IMG/VR virus record: IMGVR_UViG_3300037189_018556 | Span: 1 to 40,036 of that record | Strand: one strand, 5' to 3' | Length of the DNA: 40,036 nucleotides | Source of the DNA: a virus | In this document: positions 20,601-27,141 of the stretch, piece after piece | Layout of the letters: the number at the start of each line of letters is the position of its first letter | Position numbering within the stretch: position 1 is the first letter of the stretch | Position numbers and translations under genes: made by a program | The notes under the pieces: generated by a model | Told to the model about the DNA's origin: nothing | Seen by the model: the letters and a program-made list of their open reading frames with translations, nothing else | Databases searched by the model: none

Positions 20601-23600
20601 CAGCAGCACGTGCCCGTATAGAGGTCGTAGCTGGAAGAATGACCATCAGCGTGATCAATGCCAATGCAGCACAAGAATTCAACAAGCTCACAGTATTACC
20701 TGGTATTTCGTCCAACGACAGTGCAGAAATTTCTGCATTTTACGATTTAGGATTCGTTACCTACGCCTACACTCAATCTATCAGCAGTCCAAATCCCACA
20801 GACTATGCTTACTTCGGTTCCAGTGTCAATGTCAACACTGGATCGATCAATCTCGTGATAGGAGCTCCCAATGGAGAGGTTTATGAGGCCACTACCTTTG
20901 ACAACAATCTTACCTATTTCGATGACCGTAGCACCACCTATTTCAACACCATAGCTAATTCAGGAGTGGTCTATACATTTGATTATTTGCCTAGTGCAGA
21001 TTCCAGTTTAGAAAATCCAGGTAAATTTGTGTTTGGTCAACAGGTTTACAAAAATAGCGTGCAGACTAATGATCAATTTGGTCATTCGGTGAATTATCGC
21101 CGTGGTCGTTTGGTGGTAGGCACCCCCGGCGACGAAATCAACAACAGCGACACCAACTATGGTTCAGTGACTGTGATTGACAATGCCGGCGATGCACCGG
21201 TATGGACAGTGATCTATAATCAACTACCCATGGTTGATGTTAATTTGCTTAATTCTGTCTATTCCTACGACAAACTATTGACCAACACACAAACCTATTT
21301 TGATTACATTGACCCTTTGCAAGGCAAAATATTAGGGGTTGCACGCAGAAACATAGACTACATAGGTGCTGTGGATCCGGCCAGTTATAATGCAGGTCTG
21401 ATTCATAATGTTGGAACCAGTTGGGGATCTGCACATTTGGGACAGATTTGGTGGGACACCAACCGGGTAAGATTTATAGATGCCAATCAGGACAATCTCA
21501 TATATGCAAGTCGGCGTTGGGGCCAAGTGTTTCCTGGCAGTGAAGTAGATGTATATCAGTGGATTGAAAGTTCAGTGCCCCCTGTCAATTATACCGGCAG
21601 TGGCACCCCCTTTAGCACAGTGAGTTATACTGTAAGTTCCTTGATCAATGACCAAGGAATATTGGTTACCAATTATTATTTCTGGGTTCGAGGTCTAACC
21701 ACCGTGGCAACTGAGGCAGGAAAAACTCTCAGTGTATCAGCAATTGCATCCTATATTCAAAATCCCTTAGGCAGCGGGTTGCCTTACATAGCCGCACTCA
21801 GTGCCAATGCTTTGGCTCTCTACAATGCCAATGGTTTGTTGTCGGCCAACGACACCATCCTACATGTAGAATACGACCGCCAGATCCTAGGAGGAAATTC
21901 AAACATACATACCGAATATGAATTTATTACCGACGGCAAACCATCCAGTTTTCTAAATGCCAACTTGTATCGTAAATTCATTGACAGTTTTTGTGGTATA
22001 GACACTTTGGGCAATGCAGTTCCGGACCCAACTCTAAGTCCAGGCATGCGTTATGGGGTGCAATTCCGTCCGCGCCAGAGCATGTTTGTAGACAGATTGT
22101 TGGCCTTGAAAAATTATCTGCAATATGTCAACAAAATCCTGGCGCAATTTCCTATATCAGAAACTAAAAGTTTTTCTTTGTTGAACAGTGCTCAGCCAAT
22201 TCCTGCAGCAAATACCGGGGCTTGGAATTTAGAAGTGCCAAATTTAGAAATCTTGGCCTACCAAAATATTGCCGCAGTGCCGCTGGGCTACAAATATTTG
22301 GTAATGTCAGATGCCAGCTTGAATGGATTATGGAGTATCTACACAGTAACAGACATCTCGGGCGGGCAACGTGAACTTAGTCTCACACTGGTTCAAAATT
22401 ACTATACACCAGCTTATTGGAACTATATCAACTGGTATCAGCCAGGATACAACAGCAGCATCACGCCCATAGCCACTGTGGCCAACACAGCAGGATTACA
22501 GACCTTGAGTCTGCAAACAGCTTCAGTGGGCAGCAGCGTTAAAGTGGCTGCCAATGGCCAGGGCAAATTTGAAATCTATGTTAGAACCGACACAGGATGG
22601 AACAGGGTAGGATTGCAAGATGGAACCATAGAATTCAGTGCCAAGCTATGGGACTATGCATTGGGACGATTTGGTTTTGATGCTGAGGTTTTTGATTCAC
22701 AATTTTTTGATCAAGAGCCAACGATTGAAACCAGACAGATCATACGTGCCATCAACGAGGAACTGCTCATAGATGAATTATTAATTGAAAGAAATCGTGC
22801 TCTCATACTGATGTTCCAGTTCATCTATACAGAGTTAAACAGCCCAGAATGGTTGGTAAAGACCAGTTACATCAATGTCAATCATGTGATCCGGGGATTA
22901 TTGCCAATACAATTGTATCAGCCTGACAATCAAACCTTTGTGCTGGATTACCTAAACGAAGTCAAACCATATCATGTTCAAAATCTTGAATTCAATTTGG
23001 TCTATGATGGACTAGATCGTTATCCAGGTGCTTTGACTGATTATGATGTGCCAGCCTATTATAATACCTCGCTGGAATCACCACAATTTACAAGTCCAAT
23101 ACTTTTACCATACACCTATTCGGACAGTATCAATCAATCTTTTGTAAGCGATGCACCAGCCAACGCACAGATTTGGTTGGAAAGACCGTGGAGTGATTGG
23201 TTCAACAATTATTTGTTGAGCATCCAAGCAGTAGAAGTGTTAGATCAAGGAAGCGGATACACCACAGCACCAACAGTGTCGGTATCGGGCGAGTGTGTGC
23301 GACAGGCACAAATGACCGCCATCATAAACAGCGCAGGAAAAGTTGTGGCTATAACAATAGATGACCCGGGCGAAGGATATACTACTACCGCCGTTCTTAC
23401 TTTGGTAGGTGGCGGCGGCACCGGAGCCACAGCACGAGCACAGATGGGCAACAATCTTGTGCGTTCTTTCAAGACCACAATAAAATATGATCGGTATCAA
23501 TATCGCAGCACAATCGTAGATTGGGAACCCAATGTGGTTTATGTGGCCGGGACTCGAGTGCGTTGGTCCAATTTGGTTTGGTCGGCCAACAGCACACTAT

Positions 23601-26326
23601 CGGGCCCGGTATTCATACCATCTGACTGGACCCGTGTTTCTGCAGCATCTCTCAGTGGCGTAGATCGCACCATGGGCTTCTACTTGCCAGGTCCCAACAT
23701 GCCAGGCCTAAGCCTGCCACTGCTGGTGGATGGTGTTGACTATCCTGGAGTTCAAGTAGATGCTCCGGATTTCAATCAGAACACTGGGTATGATGTTGGA
23801 AATTTTGATATCAATCCCTTTGATAATCTTTCTGTGGATCGCGAAGGTCGACCAACCTATGACTATGGTATTTTAGATGTGCAATATGCCAGCAGCTATC
23901 TTGATCTATATCTGGGAACTAGACCTACAGACATCAACGTAGATGGCGGTGCTTACATAGACACATTCAGCAGCCATGCTCCTGAAGAACTCATACCCGG
24001 CAGCGAATTTGATACTTTGGATTTTAGAGTTTACACTACACCCGGAAGTGATTGGACCGGTGGCGGACATGGATTTCCAGCAGGTAACCGTAGATATGTG
24101 TATGACTCGGCCAACCCCACTGTGAGCTTTGCTGGCATAATTGATTTGCCGTTTACAGTGCAGGTTTTCAATGCCACCTTGGGCATAGCCATAGAACCGG
24201 TCAGTTATGACTGGGCCAACTATGAAGTCACCCTAGGGCTGACCGAAACTGATGGCGATATCATCAATGTCTACGTAACTGGAGTTGGTGGTGGAAATCA
24301 GCTTTACAATCGCACTTATCTGGGCAATGAAGTTGGCGATACTATCACGGTGCCATTTCCTTATAATTCTATCTATGAATTCTTGATCTACAATGGTGAA
24401 ACACGACTAGAGCCCGGTGTTGATTACACCTGGGCATCACAAACTCAAACGTCTACTCGAATAACATTTGTTAACACCTATGGAGCCTCAGATCGCATAA
24501 ATCTTTGCACCTTGGGATATGCTCCTCCTGAACAGACCACACATAGCTGGAGTCTGCCAGTGTTTCAGACAGAGATATCTGATGGTAGTTTGAGTATTCC
24601 TTTAGTTAATAGTCTGCAAGGAACAAATCCTGTGAATTTGATAGTGGTCAGCAACGGAGCACGTCTAAGACCATCAGAAGGTATGGAGCACATGGGCGAC
24701 GGAACCACCGTGACATTTGATTTGCCTATGAATGGTGGATATAGTCAAGGCCTTATTTCTGACAACGATGTTTCAGTATATGTTGACAATCAACCAACTA
24801 TTCAAGGAATTAATTATCAAGTTGATGCATGGGATGGATCCTCTGCACGAACAATTACATTTTTTGATGCTCCGGCAATGGGCAGTGTGATATTGATCAG
24901 TGTGAGAACCAAGGCACAATATTGGATTTTAGGTGACGAATTGGTATTTCAGCCCGCCAACGGATATTCTCCAACTCCGGGAGATATCATTGACATCGTT
25001 ACATGGAACGATACCAGCCAACAAGGATTGCTTACACAGGTATTTGTAGGCGAAGGGGAATCTCCATATCATACCTATGACACCTCACATCCTATTTCTA
25101 ATCCTGACAGGATTCTTGTTACCTTAGACGGAGAATGGTTGTTTGCTGGATTGAACTTTGTTACTGTGGGCGAAACCAAGATTAGAATCACAGGACTACC
25201 TATAACTTCTAATTCGGTGATAGCTATTACTTGTCTTACCCAAAGTGTTGTCCCAGGAGCCATGGCATTCCGTATCTTCCAAGACATGCGTGGGCTACAA
25301 GCCACTTATCGTATCACCTCAGAAACTACCACATCAATCACTGCCCCGGTGTCTATTACCGACGACGTGATCTATGTCAAAGATGCCAGTGCTTTGAATA
25401 CACCAGATTTTGAAATCAATTCATGGGGTGTGGTAACCATTAATGCTGAACGTATTATGTATCGTGAACGCAACATCCTCAACAACACTATCAGCAGTCT
25501 GTTGAGAGGAACTGCAGGAACTGCTGTTGCTGCTCATGAATCTGGTGCCACAGTCTATGACATGAGTCGCGAAAACTTATTGCCAACTCTGTATCAAGAT
25601 TATATCAACAGCAACACTTTTATGGCAGATGGAGCCACTAGCACTTATGTAACTGACATAGTCGTAGACAATCGACCATTGGTTTATCTTGGTGGCATAG
25701 TGCAAGTGACTGTGGGCGGAAATCTACAAGATCCTTCTACCTATGTGGTGACACAGGTTGAACCAGTGGCCATAGAGTTTGTTGCTATTCCGGCTCTGGA
25801 TCAACAGGTTATTGTGACTGTGCTATATCTAGACTCCACAGAACAACAGCAGGTGTTTACTGCCACCGGCAGCAGTGCCAAGTTTGTGACATCGCTTGAC
25901 ATTGGACTGCAAGAACAAGCCTCTAATACCTATGTGCTAGATGACTTCAATCCAGTCACTGTTACGTTCAACACTGCACCTTTCCCTGGTCTTTGCGTTT
26001 ATATAAGAACCCAACAAGGAGCCGAAGATCAATTTTATTTTACGTTTGCAGATGGATCAACCACGACATTTGTCACCAACATAGATCTTTCAATCCCGGT
26101 GCGTGTGTTGATTGGTGGCATTGAACAAGATCCTAGTACTTATTTGGTTACCTCATTGGACCTAGTCACTGTTCAATTCGCCCAATCAATACCCGCAGGA
26201 CTGGAGGTTGTCATTTATGTAAGACAGGGCATATCCTGGTATCAGCCAGGGCCAACCACAGCCAGCGACGGTGTTCCTTTGCAAGATACCAACACACAAC
26301 CAGCAAGGTTTTTGAGGGGCCTTTAA
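11669..26326 (+). CDS. Giant modular tail/baseplate protein (4885 aa)
   Basis: One uninterrupted frame of 14.66 kb directly follows gp6 (TAATG overlap), in the slot of gp7 and the later wedge genes of T4. The N-terminus (VEFLPEIFQTPINEQFLSAT) and later landmarks such as PWEMLGLSEEPSWWADRYGP (~1400) and NEVKPYHVQNLEF (~3764) recall very large structural proteins of aquatic T4-like phages, sometimes labelled VrlC-like. That label is from memory and unverified. In order: an N-terminal attachment domain; a cupredoxin-like module (~174-300); a long beta/alpha body; seven FG-GAP repeats (~2305-3174) interrupted by beta modules; an aromatic-rich stretch; two GxGY-type units (~3860-3926); repeated VxVNG-like beta modules (~4230-4860), one interrupted by an RGTAGT segment (~4585-4630). 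No transmembrane segment, signal peptide or protease motif was noticed. It probably forms extended baseplate appendages. The exact role is inferred from position. Confidence 0.85.
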   Translation: MAKQVRSVEFLPEIFQTPINEQFLSATLDQLIQNPRFTQSQGFIGRRVGPGVNANDNYVVEPTKTRTDYQLEPGVVQVDPKDFHRVVDAITYPGITDALQMQGSYVDNAQRLYTSDYYAWDPFVDFDKLINYAQYFWLPGGPLAVDVSATGIPSTDSFDVTRENGVYTFSGVSGNNPILTLVRGGSYTFNVAQNDKETVNFRVTNNGTSSWNIDYQPNPTLTLVRGNTYVFNLSQTFDWSFYIKTQISLGTTNIYSNGVFNNGGAQGLVTFTVPQDAPDTLYYCNDVQINLQGQINIVDGTPGNGPGFWIQTDPGVSGRIPATPNISGRDVLGVVNNGEDLGTVTFDVPLSTAQNFYYDLPSIGSVDLITDLQFDQINNQFVDNFFTQYPNGIDGITNLNGRTIVFMNQGTDPVTGGWQQTTFFDPLPAGDPPGPGGFDSVTFDQTTPITDPAVQYSVWQIQYEIAAGGGVYMSLKSILQVDALNKFSIAFGDQWSNTGWYKNESGFFEQIPLLTAIKNILWYQDGTDPEIFGQIRIIDQTQADTLNVEEIIGQKNYVSPNGVTFTNGLKVIFRGDVFPTQYKNKSYYVQGVGTAIQLLPTSDYITPETYTKSASIPYDTTPYDLGNYDASLNQPLTPDYITISRDSPDLNPWSRSNRWFHIDVITASALYNNTQPVIDNQLRAKRPILEFRGGTRLFNFGTQSKQPVDIIDFRQTDALSVVNGSTGYSTDGYTVLDGTRIIFAADLDADVRKTIYEVRFVTPDSVPPLITQPIIALIPVTDGTALVDQNVVVLSGLIEQGLTYRYDGVDWIKTQQKNNVNQPPLFDIYDRNGVSFGNRAIYPSTDFAGSPLFSYAIGDAVPDIVLGFPLTYLSLSNIGDIVFDNNFYKDSFNYTVEGTGLTVPLSTGFVRQYRDRVDFVREIGWQTAVTSSLVRQQFQFSYDGGPLLLDVAVNDNNTVPAIQIFINGEFQESYNYQYTVGTDTTTINLLTTYVPGDQIIVAVLSDQISQQGFYQVPINLQNNPLNENSQQFSLGTIRNHYVTIAQNLIDLSGPPIGPNNVRDLGNVIPYGLQILQQSSPLTLTGYFMRDPNYNIFGALQYNSSEYIKFKTQLLNTVTTFGIADYDNWTVSRLLDESISQINLGKTSVNPFYWSDMLPTSPTFTSNSYVINPVTTRTFNLTQTYSYTESNYQGLCVYIDNVLLTRDTDYVVSTEGPTLTIEPQVPFAVGSTVTINEYTSTVGNFVPNTPTKLGLYPKYQPKIFYDTNYVNPTLVIQGHDGSITTAFGDIRDRVLLEFETRIYNNLKNDGNPPPLVAEDVIPGFFRTTDYNQQEINQILGEQFLAWVGANKLDYTQQTYLANNEFTYNYSQAGNRINNQPLLGAWRGIYRYFYDTTSPNTTPWEMLGLSEEPSWWADRYGPVPYTSDNLVLWGDLEQGLVADPVAPYVIPKYRRPGLTQVIPVDNQGNLLPPLQSVVGPYDPQGFVASWKVGDGGPVEASWWSSSSYPFAVMRLLILTRPAEFFSLFADRDLYKYSPEFDQYLYDGRGRIQPKQIEVYGNGISKASYIDWIVDYNQQLGIDSTDALTTDLDNIDVRLCYRFASFVAESNLAVYLEKGSAQSQNTSLLVPPESFNLLLYKNQPFNRLDYSAVIVEVVEDGYSVYGYSAINPYFSILTSQVAGSSQTLTAGNVTVTVPSSYTNKVAQIPYGYTFANLTGVVDFLLSYGQFLASQGLSFTVQENGYTLNWIQMAQEFLYFANQGWAPGTIINLNPSATQITSFRPGAVVDSIVTYTPENLLLDQNRKAFDSRDLIIRRQGNVFSLNPDPAGSQTISYLQLKYTDYENMMVLDNRTIFNDLIYDTITAERQNRLRLMASVSTGWNGVLNAQGFILNQDNVVDWQTNTKYTKGDMVLYKNSYWQAIDIIQPKAKFEYGDWYKSNYDLIEQGLLQNLATKAEQLANSYNTQTANLNNDNDLLAYGLIGFRPRQYMTDLDLSSSSQVMIYQQFIKTKGTTQATDLFTKVNFNKEIGEYNIFENWGILVGTYGANANRSWFDIALNEALLNGNPSTVQIIQPGQSSVANQTILLEDLWAESYVTPSTDILPTTYVTNSDSALPSAGYVNINDVDITVFNLNNPSAIARDIGTIGNGTSIWVAQINGYDWAIYRCAQVPGRLIRLTDNLNGTSQAQFSQTTNLERGDLIIVRYFDSAVDGVYRVISVPAIDTVVIEYAFTNSNQTSISGTGLVYYLQSMRVAQASDVAELSYANDLLPGARVWVDNDGSGHWQVIEKQSPFEELQQIQPENLDPNSYFGSSVSQSNDNYSLLVGAPNTLSGTGAVYSYFVDQDNQFAQSLVLTLTAPGTQGFGNSVDFGNRSWAMAGASASNSAAGYAVILYQQPGSQAFVQTQLLTAPDLDFSAIGFGASVIVSDDERMAYVGAPDGNRVYAYGRVDIPTQIITYVANGVTATFTYNTQIAINSAQPEQLVVLVNNLECVYLRDYTISGTLVQLTFVPVAGQRVIIARKQVAQLDFAIYFGVTQDFASGSGTGAVFTVSNTRGQYSVSITSPGINYNIGDTLTVSYTQIDPSGSVANDLTITVTEVTSGGITDFTISGFGVSNTAVFSLAQFLYTATSIDAFTLSVNGVLQRPNIDYIFSYPNVTFLNVPPAGAIIGATAGTYWQYIDTITVSGVDINAKFGASITTDQNGRQVLIGAPFDTALDSQGSPVVYAGAVYAIDRGVIKYIVDNPGQLTYAIPGSFVEPIQVTLNNQYLTNTDQYINGQYSVVGSNIVLNTGLTLNIGDSIEIETNQFQLVQKITANTVIDESEFGYALDICSNNCSVYIGAPLDSYVSQVHQSGMVQRQVNQSRVYGIITTTAANPALVPQNTIRINDMEVSVPAEPNNTVAGLVGAINSAQIPNVVASLVPNVILQGTGSRQVFDIGNIYSTASSYTPIVYVNNVLQILNIDYTYNNSTQQISFVSAPAARARIEVVAGRMTISVINANAAQEFNKLTVLPGISSNDSAEISAFYDLGFVTYAYTQSISSPNPTDYAYFGSSVNVNTGSINLVIGAPNGEVYEATTFDNNLTYFDDRSTTYFNTIANSGVVYTFDYLPSADSSLENPGKFVFGQQVYKNSVQTNDQFGHSVNYRRGRLVVGTPGDEINNSDTNYGSVTVIDNAGDAPVWTVIYNQLPMVDVNLLNSVYSYDKLLTNTQTYFDYIDPLQGKILGVARRNIDYIGAVDPASYNAGLIHNVGTSWGSAHLGQIWWDTNRVRFIDANQDNLIYASRRWGQVFPGSEVDVYQWIESSVPPVNYTGSGTPFSTVSYTVSSLINDQGILVTNYYFWVRGLTTVATEAGKTLSVSAIASYIQNPLGSGLPYIAALSANALALYNANGLLSANDTILHVEYDRQILGGNSNIHTEYEFITDGKPSSFLNANLYRKFIDSFCGIDTLGNAVPDPTLSPGMRYGVQFRPRQSMFVDRLLALKNYLQYVNKILAQFPISETKSFSLLNSAQPIPAANTGAWNLEVPNLEILAYQNIAAVPLGYKYLVMSDASLNGLWSIYTVTDISGGQRELSLTLVQNYYTPAYWNYINWYQPGYNSSITPIATVANTAGLQTLSLQTASVGSSVKVAANGQGKFEIYVRTDTGWNRVGLQDGTIEFSAKLWDYALGRFGFDAEVFDSQFFDQEPTIETRQIIRAINEELLIDELLIERNRALILMFQFIYTELNSPEWLVKTSYINVNHVIRGLLPIQLYQPDNQTFVLDYLNEVKPYHVQNLEFNLVYDGLDRYPGALTDYDVPAYYNTSLESPQFTSPILLPYTYSDSINQSFVSDAPANAQIWLERPWSDWFNNYLLSIQAVEVLDQGSGYTTAPTVSVSGECVRQAQMTAIINSAGKVVAITIDDPGEGYTTTAVLTLVGGGGTGATARAQMGNNLVRSFKTTIKYDRYQYRSTIVDWEPNVVYVAGTRVRWSNLVWSANSTLSGPVFIPSDWTRVSAASLSGVDRTMGFYLPGPNMPGLSLPLLVDGVDYPGVQVDAPDFNQNTGYDVGNFDINPFDNLSVDREGRPTYDYGILDVQYASSYLDLYLGTRPTDINVDGGAYIDTFSSHAPEELIPGSEFDTLDFRVYTTPGSDWTGGGHGFPAGNRRYVYDSANPTVSFAGIIDLPFTVQVFNATLGIAIEPVSYDWANYEVTLGLTETDGDIINVYVTGVGGGNQLYNRTYLGNEVGDTITVPFPYNSIYEFLIYNGETRLEPGVDYTWASQTQTSTRITFVNTYGASDRINLCTLGYAPPEQTTHSWSLPVFQTEISDGSLSIPLVNSLQGTNPVNLIVVSNGARLRPSEGMEHMGDGTTVTFDLPMNGGYSQGLISDNDVSVYVDNQPTIQGINYQVDAWDGSSARTITFFDAPAMGSVILISVRTKAQYWILGDELVFQPANGYSPTPGDIIDIVTWNDTSQQGLLTQVFVGEGESPYHTYDTSHPISNPDRILVTLDGEWLFAGLNFVTVGETKIRITGLPITSNSVIAITCLTQSVVPGAMAFRIFQDMRGLQATYRITSETTTSITAPVSITDDVIYVKDASALNTPDFEINSWGVVTINAERIMYRERNILNNTISSLLRGTAGTAVAAHESGATVYDMSRENLLPTLYQDYINSNTFMADGATSTYVTDIVVDNRPLVYLGGIVQVTVGGNLQDPSTYVVTQVEPVAIEFVAIPALDQQVIVTVLYLDSTEQQQVFTATGSSAKFVTSLDIGLQEQASNTYVLDDFNPVTVTFNTAPFPGLCVYIRTQQGAEDQFYFTFADGSTTTFVTNIDLSIPVRVLIGGIEQDPSTYLVTSLDLVTVQFAQSIPAGLEVVIYVRQGISWYQPGPTTASDGVPLQDTNTQPARFLRGL
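12184..12567 (+). other. Cupredoxin-like domain with missing copper ligands (in giant protein)
   Basis: Residues ~174-300 of the giant protein carry two LTLVRGxxYxFN strands, SFYIKTQ, then GLVTFTVPQDAPDTLYYC and LQGQINIVD. This is the layout of the plastocyanin-like module common in aquatic phage and marine proteins, which usually reads HPFxI and YxCxxHxxMxG. Here the first His is replaced (WSFYIKT) and the second motif reads YYCNDVQINLQG. The Cys remains, but the two His and the Met are gone, so copper binding is unlikely. Confidence 0.6.
18581..21190 (+). repeat. Seven FG-GAP-like repeats (predicted beta-propeller) in giant protein
   Basis: Repeat starts: residue 2305 (nt 18581), 2360 (18746), 2415 (18911), 2689 (19733), 2819 (20123), 3045 (20801) and 3134 (21068). 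Each has F/Y-G-x-S/A-V or a similar strand, ~10-14 residues, then a V/I-G-A-P or close variant, usually followed by a G-x-V/A-Y strand: FGSSV...LLVGAPN; FGNSV...AMAGASA; FGASV...AYVGAPD; FGASI...VLIGAPF; FGYAL...VYIGAPL; FGSSV...LVIGAPN; FGHSV...LVVGTPG. The first three are back to back. Large beta modules are inserted after blades 3, 4 and 5. The calcium-binding DxDxDG loops of integrin-type FG-GAP repeats are not evident. Confidence 0.7.
23246..23446 (+). repeat. Two GxGYxxxP-type glycine-rich units in giant protein
   Basis: Residues ~3860-3926 read DQGSGYTTAPTVSVSG ... GKVVAITIDDPGEGYTTTAV ... VGGGGTGATARAQM. This is a pattern of alternating GxGY turns and G-G-x-G-A-x-A strands found in many phage fibre and tail proteins. 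A weaker relative lies near residue 2545 (nt 19285-19500). The function is probably a structural beta-solenoid-like spacer. Confidence 0.55.
24352..26245 (+). repeat. Array of VxVNG/xxxDYxV beta-sandwich modules in giant protein C-terminus
   Basis: At least six consecutive modules of ~60-90 residues share a plan: a strand such as FLIYNGETRLEPGVDYTW or VRVLIGGIEQDPSTYLV, then a VTFxxxP strand, then G-x-x-V/I-x-V. Starts are near nt 24352, 24760, 25105, 25680, 25870 and 26050. Related copies occur earlier, near nt 14545, 15240, 19075, 19565, 19935 and 20515. An inserted segment (~25330-25570) holds GVVTINAERIMYRE and LLRGTAGT...H..GATVYD, another motif known from tail proteins. Spacing is irregular and nucleotide identity low, so these are old duplications. 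Confidence 0.6.
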
Positions 26327-26331
26327 ACAAG

Positions 26332-26339
26332 GTAAATAC
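26332..26339 (+). promoter_or_regulatory. Candidate late-promoter core (GTAAATAC)
   Basis: It lies in the 16-nt gap between the giant gene and the 48-aa gene. The ten bases GGTAAATACA (26331-26340) recur exactly at 27115-27124 before the fibre gene. Confidence 0.4.
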
Positions 26340-26342
26340 AGC

Positions 26343-26489
26343 ATGAACAAAAGTGTCTCATCTACAGCAACCAATCGCACAGCTAGTGCTACAAAAAAAC
26401 CCAATGAAACTGGATCGATCTCGGTGCAGGGATTCATCAAGATTTTTGACCCTGTGACCAAGAAAGTTTTTGTGGAGAAACGAGCATGA
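26343..26489 (+). CDS. 48-aa mini-protein sharing the N-terminal motif of the next protein
   Basis: This short ORF runs from ATG 26343 to TGA 26487-26489 and overlaps the next ATG as ATGA. The first ~28 residues are polar (S, T, K, N). The rest contains VQGFIKIFDPVTKKVFVEK. That matches the start of the following protein (IQGFLKIYDPNSGEVFVDKK), including both GF-K-DP and VFV-(E/D)-K blocks. The short reading frame sits tightly between two structural genes with ATGA coupling, so I think it is real. It may be a stand-alone copy of an assembly or attachment motif, or a remnant of a duplicated gene. Function unknown. Confidence 0.65.
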   Translation: MNKSVSSTATNRTASATKKPNETGSISVQGFIKIFDPVTKKVFVEKRA

Positions 26490-27094
26490 TTCTCACGCCC
26501 AGTTTTACTACCATCCAGGGTTTTCTGAAAATCTACGACCCTAATTCTGGCGAAGTTTTTGTGGACAAAAAGAACGCCATACATTACGAAAACATCAGCA
26601 TCTGCATGGCCAATACCTTGGCTGATCGCACAGTTGGATACATCTACAGCATGGCCTTTGGCAACGGTGGCAGCACAGTAGATCCCACTGGAGTTATTAC
26701 CTATTTGCCGCCCAATACCACTGGGCAAAATGCCAGTCTTTACAACCAAACCTATAGCAAAGTTGTTGATGACAATTCAGCAGCAAATTCGGATCCGGCC
26801 AACAACTACATGACAGTGTTGCATACTTCAGGCAATGTATACACCGACATCGTGACAACTTGTCTTTTGGACTACGGCGAACCCTATGGACAACAGGCCT
26901 TTGATAATTCCACCAACTTCAATGGCGAATACGTATTTGACGAGCTAGGATTACAGTGCTGGAATGGTTCATCTACCAATCTTTTGTTGATTACTCATGT
27001 GATTTTCCATCCTGTGCAAAAGAGTTTGAATCGGCAGATACAGATAGATTATACTCTGCGCATACAAACATTGACAAATCTCAGTGTAACATAA
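26486..27094 (+). CDS. Virion structural protein with GFLKIYDP N-terminal motif
   Basis: This 202-aa protein begins with TIQGFLKIYDPNSGEVFVDK followed by NAIHYENISICMANTLAD. I have seen this head motif in baseplate or appendage proteins of large myophages. The central part has short G/N/S/T-rich loops (NTTGQNASLYNQTYSKVV). The C-terminal ~60 residues are beta-rich (LLLITHVIFHPVQKSLNR, then QIQIDYTLRIQTL). No signal peptide or catalytic motif was noticed. It is coupled to the 48-aa gene by ATGA. Its stop codon lies within the ATAAATA promoter-like motif of the next gap. A baseplate-periphery or fibre-attachment role is inferred from its place between the giant wedge protein and the fibre genes. 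Confidence 0.6.
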   Translation: MILTPSFTTIQGFLKIYDPNSGEVFVDKKNAIHYENISICMANTLADRTVGYIYSMAFGNGGSTVDPTGVITYLPPNTTGQNASLYNQTYSKVVDDNSAANSDPANNYMTVLHTSGNVYTDIVTTCLLDYGEPYGQQAFDNSTNFNGEYVFDELGLQCWNGSSTNLLLITHVIFHPVQKSLNRQIQIDYTLRIQTLTNLSVT

Positions 27095-27097
27095 ATA
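27091..27097 (+). promoter_or_regulatory. Candidate late promoter (ATAAATA)
   Basis: CATAAATAT matches seven of eight bases of the T4 late consensus TATAAATA. It overlaps the stop codon of the preceding gene and lies 44 nt before the fibre gene ATG. Confidence 0.5.
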
Positions 27098-27115
27098 TGA
27101 GCATATTACTACCTG

Positions 27116-27123
27116 GTAAATAC
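27116..27123 (+). promoter_or_regulatory. Second candidate late-promoter core (GTAAATAC)
   Basis: This is a second TAAATA core in the same 47-nt gap, within the ten-base string GGTAAATACA also found before the 48-aa gene. A GGAG ribosome-binding site follows at 27132-27135, 6 nt before the ATG. Confidence 0.4.
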
Positions 27124-27141
27124 ACGAATACGGAGCAATAA

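Noticed and set aside
11669-26326. Firm naming of the giant gene as gp7 or VrlC
   Set aside because: Position fits gp7 and some landmarks recall proteins labelled VrlC-like, but I cannot confirm homology without a search, so no symbol is given.
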